A program made the translations under genes and the position numbers. DNA of 64,000 nucleotides, from the NCBI RefSeq assembly GCF_900130055.1, contig NZ_FQXU01000003.1:151627-215626 (forward strand). Direction: 5' to 3'. The DNA is from Clostridium intestinale DSM 6191. GTDB lineage: Bacteria > Bacillota > Clostridia > Clostridiales > Clostridiaceae. The notes beneath the pieces were generated by a model, which did not search any database, was not told where the DNA came from, and was given only the letters and a program-made list of their open reading frames with translations. Numbering within the stretch: the stretch's first letter is position 1; each line of letters begins with the position of its first letter. Below, piece by piece: positions 60,127-64,000 of this stretch.

Positions 60127-60764
60127 TGACAGAGGTTACTAGAGGTTTGTTAATAGTAATTTCTGGACCGTCAGGAGCTGGGAAAGGTACTATATGTAAG
60201 GAATTATTAGATAAAAATGATGATTTATACATATCTGTTTCTGCAACTACACGTAATCCTAGAGATGGGGAAATAGATGGAGTTAATTATTACTTTATAG
60301 ATAGATCTGAATTTATGAAAAAAATTGAAGCTGATGATTTTTTAGAGTATGCTGAAGTTTATGGTAACTTTTATGGTACTCCAAAATCTAAAGTTGAAGA
60401 AATGCTTTTAAGTGGTAAAAATGTTATATTAGAAATTGATATTCAAGGAGCACTTAAAGTAAAAGAAAACTCAAAAGAAGGTATTTTTGTGTTTATTCTT
60501 CCTCCATCTATGGAAGAATTAAAACAAAGAATAATAAAAAGAGGTAGTGAAACTACAGAATCTCTTATGACTAGATTTAAATCTGCGTATCAAGAGATTA
60601 ATTATGTATCAAAATATAATTATGCAGTAGTTAATGACCAAGTAGAAGAAGCAGTTAAAAAGATTGAAGCAATACTTACTGCTGAAAAATGTAGAGTAGA
60701 CAGAATAAAAGAAAATATATTAGATTCTAAGGAGGGCGTAATCCATGAGCAACTCTATGATTAA
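60126..60764 (+). CDS. gmk: Guanylate kinase
   Basis: Phosphorylates GMP to GDP with ATP. 212 residues. P-loop SGPSGAGKGT near 13-22, GMP-binding patterns SATTRNPRDGE and YYFIDRSEF, and IEIDIQGAL. Start overlaps the remA stop (TAATG), end overlaps rpoZ by 20 bases. Confidence 0.97.
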   Translation: MTEVTRGLLIVISGPSGAGKGTICKELLDKNDDLYISVSATTRNPRDGEIDGVNYYFIDRSEFMKKIEADDFLEYAEVYGNFYGTPKSKVEEMLLSGKNVILEIDIQGALKVKENSKEGIFVFILPPSMEELKQRIIKRGSETTESLMTRFKSAYQEINYVSKYNYAVVNDQVEEAVKKIEAILTAEKCRVDRIKENILDSKEGVIHEQLYD

Positions 60765-60963
60765 TCCATCAATAGTAGATTTATTGAAAAAGGTAGATAA
60801 TAGATATTCACTTGTTATTGTTACTTCAAAAAGAGCTAGACAATTAATAGACGGTCAAGAACCAACTATTAAGGTTGATTCTAAAAAATCACTAACTATT
60901 GCTATTAACGAAGTTAATGAAGGTACAATAAGTTTTGAACAAATAAAAGAAGGTTATAAATAA
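60745..60963 (+). CDS. rpoZ: RNA polymerase omega subunit
   Basis: 72 residues. Helps fold the beta' subunit. Typical MINPSIVDLLKKVDNRYSLVIVTSKRARQL. AAGGAGG before the ATG inside the end of gmk. Conserved position after gmk. Confidence 0.95.
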   Translation: MSNSMINPSIVDLLKKVDNRYSLVIVTSKRARQLIDGQEPTIKVDSKKSLTIAINEVNEGTISFEQIKEGYK

Positions 60964-60965
60964 AA

Positions 60966-62156
60966 ATGAATAATAAATGTGTGGTTATTGGAGTTTCAGG
61001 AGGGGTAGCAGTATATAAGGCCCTTGAAGTAATATCTAGGTTAAGAAAAAAAGATATTGAAGTTAGAGTAATAATGACTGAATCAGCACAAAAATTTGTA
61101 ACCCCACTAAGTTTTCAATCTTTAAGTCAAAATATGGTTACTACAGATATGTTTGATGAGCCTAAGGCTTGGGAAATTCAACATATATCTTTAGCTAAAA
61201 AAGCAGATCTAATGCTTGTATTACCTGCTACAGCAAATATAATAGGAAAGGTAGCAAATGGAATTGCAGATGATATGTTATCAACTACAATTATGGCCAC
61301 AAAAGCACCAGTAGTTTTTGCGCCTGCTATGAATACAAATATGTATGAAAATCCTATTGTGCAAAATAATATTGAAAAACTAAAAAGTTTTGGATATGAA
61401 TTTATTGAACCTGCTTCCGGTAGGCTTGCTTGCGGGGATGTGGGATCTGGAAAACTTGCAGATGTTGAAGATATTTATGAGTTTGTTTTAAAAACTTTAT
61501 ATAAAACTAGCGATTTAGAAGGTAAAAAGGTGTTAATAACAGCTGGACCAACTATATCACCAATAGATCCAGTAAGATTTATTACAAATAGAAGTACTGG
61601 AAAAATGGGTTATGCTATAGCTGAGGAAGCAAGAAATAGAGGCGCAGAAGTTACTTTAATTTCTGGACCTACTAATATAAAGCCGCCATATGGAGTAAAG
61701 ACTATAAAGATTTCTACTAATGAAGAAATGAAAAATGAAGTTTTAAAATATTTTGATAAAGCTGACATAGTTATTAAGTCAGCAGCTGTTGCAGATTATA
61801 AAACTTTAACCTATTCAGAGCAGAAAATTAAAAAAGGTGAAGGGAATTTAAACTTGGAATTTACTAGAGATAGTGATATACTTAGTATTCTAGGTGAAAA
61901 GAAAACTTCGCAAATATTAGTAGGCTTTGCAGCTGAAAGTAATAACTTAGAAGAAAATGCTACAAGAAAATTAATCAAAAAAAATCTAGATTTAATAGTT
62001 GGAAATGATATTACAGCTAAAGAAACTGGATTTGGATCTGATGATAATAAAGTTATATTTATTTCAAAAACAGGAGAGAAAACTGTACTTGATAAGATGA
62101 CTAAACTGGAAGTAGCAAAGAAACTATTTGATGAAATTATAAAAATTAAGGGTTAG
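60966..62156 (+). CDS. coaBC: Bifunctional CoaBC (phosphopantothenoylcysteine synthase/decarboxylase)
   Basis: 396 residues. Makes 4'-phosphopantetheine for coenzyme A. The N-terminal flavin-dependent decarboxylase domain (about 1-180) has GVSGGVAVYKALEVI and the catalytic PAMNTNMYENPIVQNN segment. The C-terminal synthase (about 186-396) has ITAGPTISPIDPVRFITNRSTGKMG. Last gene before a terminator. Confidence 0.97.
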   Translation: MNNKCVVIGVSGGVAVYKALEVISRLRKKDIEVRVIMTESAQKFVTPLSFQSLSQNMVTTDMFDEPKAWEIQHISLAKKADLMLVLPATANIIGKVANGIADDMLSTTIMATKAPVVFAPAMNTNMYENPIVQNNIEKLKSFGYEFIEPASGRLACGDVGSGKLADVEDIYEFVLKTLYKTSDLEGKKVLITAGPTISPIDPVRFITNRSTGKMGYAIAEEARNRGAEVTLISGPTNIKPPYGVKTIKISTNEEMKNEVLKYFDKADIVIKSAAVADYKTLTYSEQKIKKGEGNLNLEFTRDSDILSILGEKKTSQILVGFAAESNNLEENATRKLIKKNLDLIVGNDITAKETGFGSDDNKVIFISKTGEKTVLDKMTKLEVAKKLFDEIIKIKG

Positions 62157-62165
62157 TAAATATTT

Positions 62166-62198
62166 AAGCTCTCTATGTAACCATAGGGAGTTTTTTTA
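62166..62198 (+). terminator. Terminator after coaBC
   Basis: CTCTCTATG/CATAGGGAG, nine base pairs with one G-T, loop TAAC, then seven T's. Confidence 0.92.
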
Positions 62199-62213
62199 TA
62201 AAGGGTGATGAAG

Positions 62214-64000
62214 TTGTTTGCTCAAGTTGTTATAAATAATGATGCAGTTAGTGTAGATAAGTTATTTACATATAAAATTCCAGAAAAGTTTGTTAATGAT
62301 ATAAAGCTAGGACATAGAGTTCTAGTTCCTTTTGGCATGGGAAATAGGTTTTATGAAGGTTTTGTTATAGGTATTCAGGAGAATAATGAAAGTGGATTTA
62401 ATAATATTAAGTCTTTAATAAATATTTTAGATAAAGAACCTCTACTAAAAAACGAAAGTCTTCTACTATTTGAATTTCTGGTTAATAGATATCTATGTAA
62501 AAAAATAGAAAGTATAAGGCTTCTTATCCCTACAGGAATAATGAGAGGGGTAAAAGAAAAAAAGAAAGAAGTTTTATGCTTTAATAAAGAACTTGACGGC
62601 AAATTAGAATCTAAAGATGAATACATAAAAATAGTAGATTTTATAAAAATAAATAATGGGAAATATATGAAAAGTCAGTTAATAAATGACTTTAATTACT
62701 CTTCGTATATGATTAATAAACTGATATCTGAAGAATATCTTATTAAATTAGATGAAAAAGTCAATAGATTAGATAATAGAGAATATGACTTTTATGATAC
62801 TTTTGAGTTAAATGAAGAGCAGCAAAATGCATTTAATAATATAGTTTTTTCAAAAGAAAAGTTATTTTTACTAAAAGGGGTAACTGGAAGCGGAAAAACA
62901 GAAGTATATATGAGATTAGCTAAAAAGATGCTTGAAGAAGAAAAAAGCACCTTGATATTGGTTCCAGAAATTTCACTAACTCCTCAAATGATAGAAAGAT
63001 TTAAAGGAAGATTTGGGAATTCGGTAGCAGTATTTCACTCCAAATTATCTCAAGGAGAAAGATTTGATGAGTGGCACAGGGTATCTGAAGGAAAAGTTAA
63101 ACTAGTTGTAGGAGCAAGAAGTGCAATATTTCTTCCTTTTAAAAATTTAGGACTTATTGTTGTTGATGAAGAACATGAGGGAACGTATAAATCCGAACAG
63201 AACCCTAAATATCATACAAGAGAAGTAGCAGAATATCTTAGTGAGATAAGTGAATGTAAGGTAGTTTTTGCATCTGCAACACCTTCTGTAGAAAGTTATT
63301 ATTATGGTTTAACTGACAAATATAAATTAATTGAACTTAAAAATAGAGTTGCAAGTAAAAAAATGCCTAAGATGAAGATTATAGATATGAGACAGGAACT
63401 TAAAAATAATAATAAGAGCATGTTTTCTAGGGAATTATATGAAAAAATATCTTTGAATCTTAAGGATAAAAATCAAAGTATTATTTTTTTAAATAGAAGA
63501 GGACATTCGACTTTCGTGTCTTGTAGGCAATGCGGGTATGTGTATAAATGTCATCATTGTGACATATCTATGACCTATCATAATAATGGATACCTAATAT
63601 GTCATTACTGTGGAACTGCTAAAAAAATAGATAATAATTGCCCTAAATGCGGTAGTAAGTATATTAAATATTTTGGCGCAGGCACTGAAAAAATTGAAGG
63701 TGAAATAAAGAGACTTTTCCCTAAAGCAAGAGTTTTGAGGATGGATGTTGACACTACTAGAAATAAAAATTCTTATGAAAAGATATATAATTCCTTTAAA
63801 AATGGAGAAGCAGACATTTTAATAGGAACTCAGATGATAACAAAAGGTTTAGATTTTCCTAATGTTACTTTAGTTGGTGTAATAGCCGCTGATATGTCCT
63901 TAAACCTTCCTGATTATAGATCGGCTGAGAGAACTTTTCAGCTTATAACTCAAGTAGGAGGAAGAGCGGGTAGAGGAGATAAAGAAGGAGAAGTTATAGT
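62214..64000 (+). CDS. priA: Primosomal helicase PriA, C-terminally incomplete (window end)
   Basis: At least 595 residues, open at the window end. Start taken as TTG six bases after AAGGGTG (MFAQVVINND); the ATG at 62208 touches the site. The N-terminal 3' DNA-binding domain is followed by a helicase with Walker A GVTGSGKTEVY, DEEH (DEEHEGTYKSEQN), zinc cluster CRQCGYVYKCHHC with CHYCG and CPKCG, and IGTQMITKGLDFPNVTLVG. Restarts stalled replication forks. Follows coaBC as in Bacillus. Confidence 0.97.
   Translation, partial: MFAQVVINNDAVSVDKLFTYKIPEKFVNDIKLGHRVLVPFGMGNRFYEGFVIGIQENNESGFNNIKSLINILDKEPLLKNESLLLFEFLVNRYLCKKIESIRLLIPTGIMRGVKEKKKEVLCFNKELDGKLESKDEYIKIVDFIKINNGKYMKSQLINDFNYSSYMINKLISEEYLIKLDEKVNRLDNREYDFYDTFELNEEQQNAFNNIVFSKEKLFLLKGVTGSGKTEVYMRLAKKMLEEEKSTLILVPEISLTPQMIERFKGRFGNSVAVFHSKLSQGERFDEWHRVSEGKVKLVVGARSAIFLPFKNLGLIVVDEEHEGTYKSEQNPKYHTREVAEYLSEISECKVVFASATPSVESYYYGLTDKYKLIELKNRVASKKMPKMKIIDMRQELKNNNKSMFSRELYEKISLNLKDKNQSIIFLNRRGHSTFVSCRQCGYVYKCHHCDISMTYHNNGYLICHYCGTAKKIDNNCPKCGSKYIKYFGAGTEKIEGEIKRLFPKARVLRMDVDTTRNKNSYEKIYNSFKNGEADILIGTQMITKGLDFPNVTLVGVIAADMSLNLPDYRSAERTFQLITQVGGRAGRGDKEGEVI

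Noticed and set aside
1-64000. CRISPR array
   Set aside because: No regularly spaced identical repeats of 24-40 bases were found. The repeats seen are short iterons, operators and hairpins.
1-64000. Insertion sequences or transposase genes
   Set aside because: No DDE or Y1 transposase ORF or terminal inverted repeats were seen. The decay right of attR is explained by prophage deletion.

Overview
The window is AT-rich Firmicute DNA from Clostridium in the strict sense. SpoIVA, RemA, Spo0E-like proteins, Der-GpsA-SpoIVA synteny and many TTG/GTG starts with strong GGAGG sites all point there. The species cannot be named from sequence reading alone.

Left flank (1-6616): chromosomal genes phoU, a DUF512 PDZ/radical-SAM-like gene, der, gpsA and spoIVA, a small Lys-rich ORF, and a proline tRNA (anticodon GGG). 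Right flank (about 55.3-64 kb): a degenerate Spo0E-like gene, a GGDEF-EAL protein, an AzgA-type purine permease with a structured leader, then yicC-remA-gmk-rpoZ-coaBC-priA. priA runs off the window.

Centre (6528-46737): a prophage of about 40.2 kb, apparently complete, integrated in the 3' half of the tRNA-Pro gene. A 42-bp perfect core repeat, inside a 101-bp repeat with 2 mismatches, marks attL and attR. The order is as follows. First come integrase and ImmA-type protease (leftward, under a GAAC-N4-GTTC SOS-like box). Next is a cargo block holding a KAP-family P-loop NTPase and a three-gene operon that looks like an ABC three-component (ABC-3C) conflict system. Then come an Xre repressor and Cro-like gene with five CAAC-N5-GTTG operators, an excisionase-like gene, parA-parB, an orphan DNA methyltransferase, a 560-bp structured non-coding region, a replisome organizer with internal iterons, and ssb. 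After these are a Spo0E-like protein, an AbrB-like regulator, a late sigma-like activator, and a secreted Big_2 protein. The rest is the HNH-TerS-TerL-portal-protease-capsid-tail-lysis cassette of a siphovirus with an HK97-fold head. The tail chaperone gene has a textbook -1 frameshift site (A AAA AAC followed by a hairpin).

Immediately right of attR (46.7-50.8 kb) lies the wreck of a second, related prophage in tandem at the same site. It holds an integrase C-terminus with an internal deletion, the 3' end of a repressor behind the same hairpin, the non-coding region, an ssb fused to its neighbour, a scrap of the late activator, and a truncated copy of the last prophage gene. Almost all structural genes are gone. 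Further scraps (52.15 kb and 53.3 kb), a Hol44-like holin and a second Spo0E-like gene suggest at least one more eroded element between 51 and 54.6 kb.

The most interesting content is the prophage-borne ABC-3C plus KAP cargo between the immunity genes, the repeated Spo0E-like genes together with an AbrB-like gene (possible control of host sporulation), and a repeated hairpin RNA/DNA element with compensatory changes. All functional statements are by motif recognition; no database search was run.
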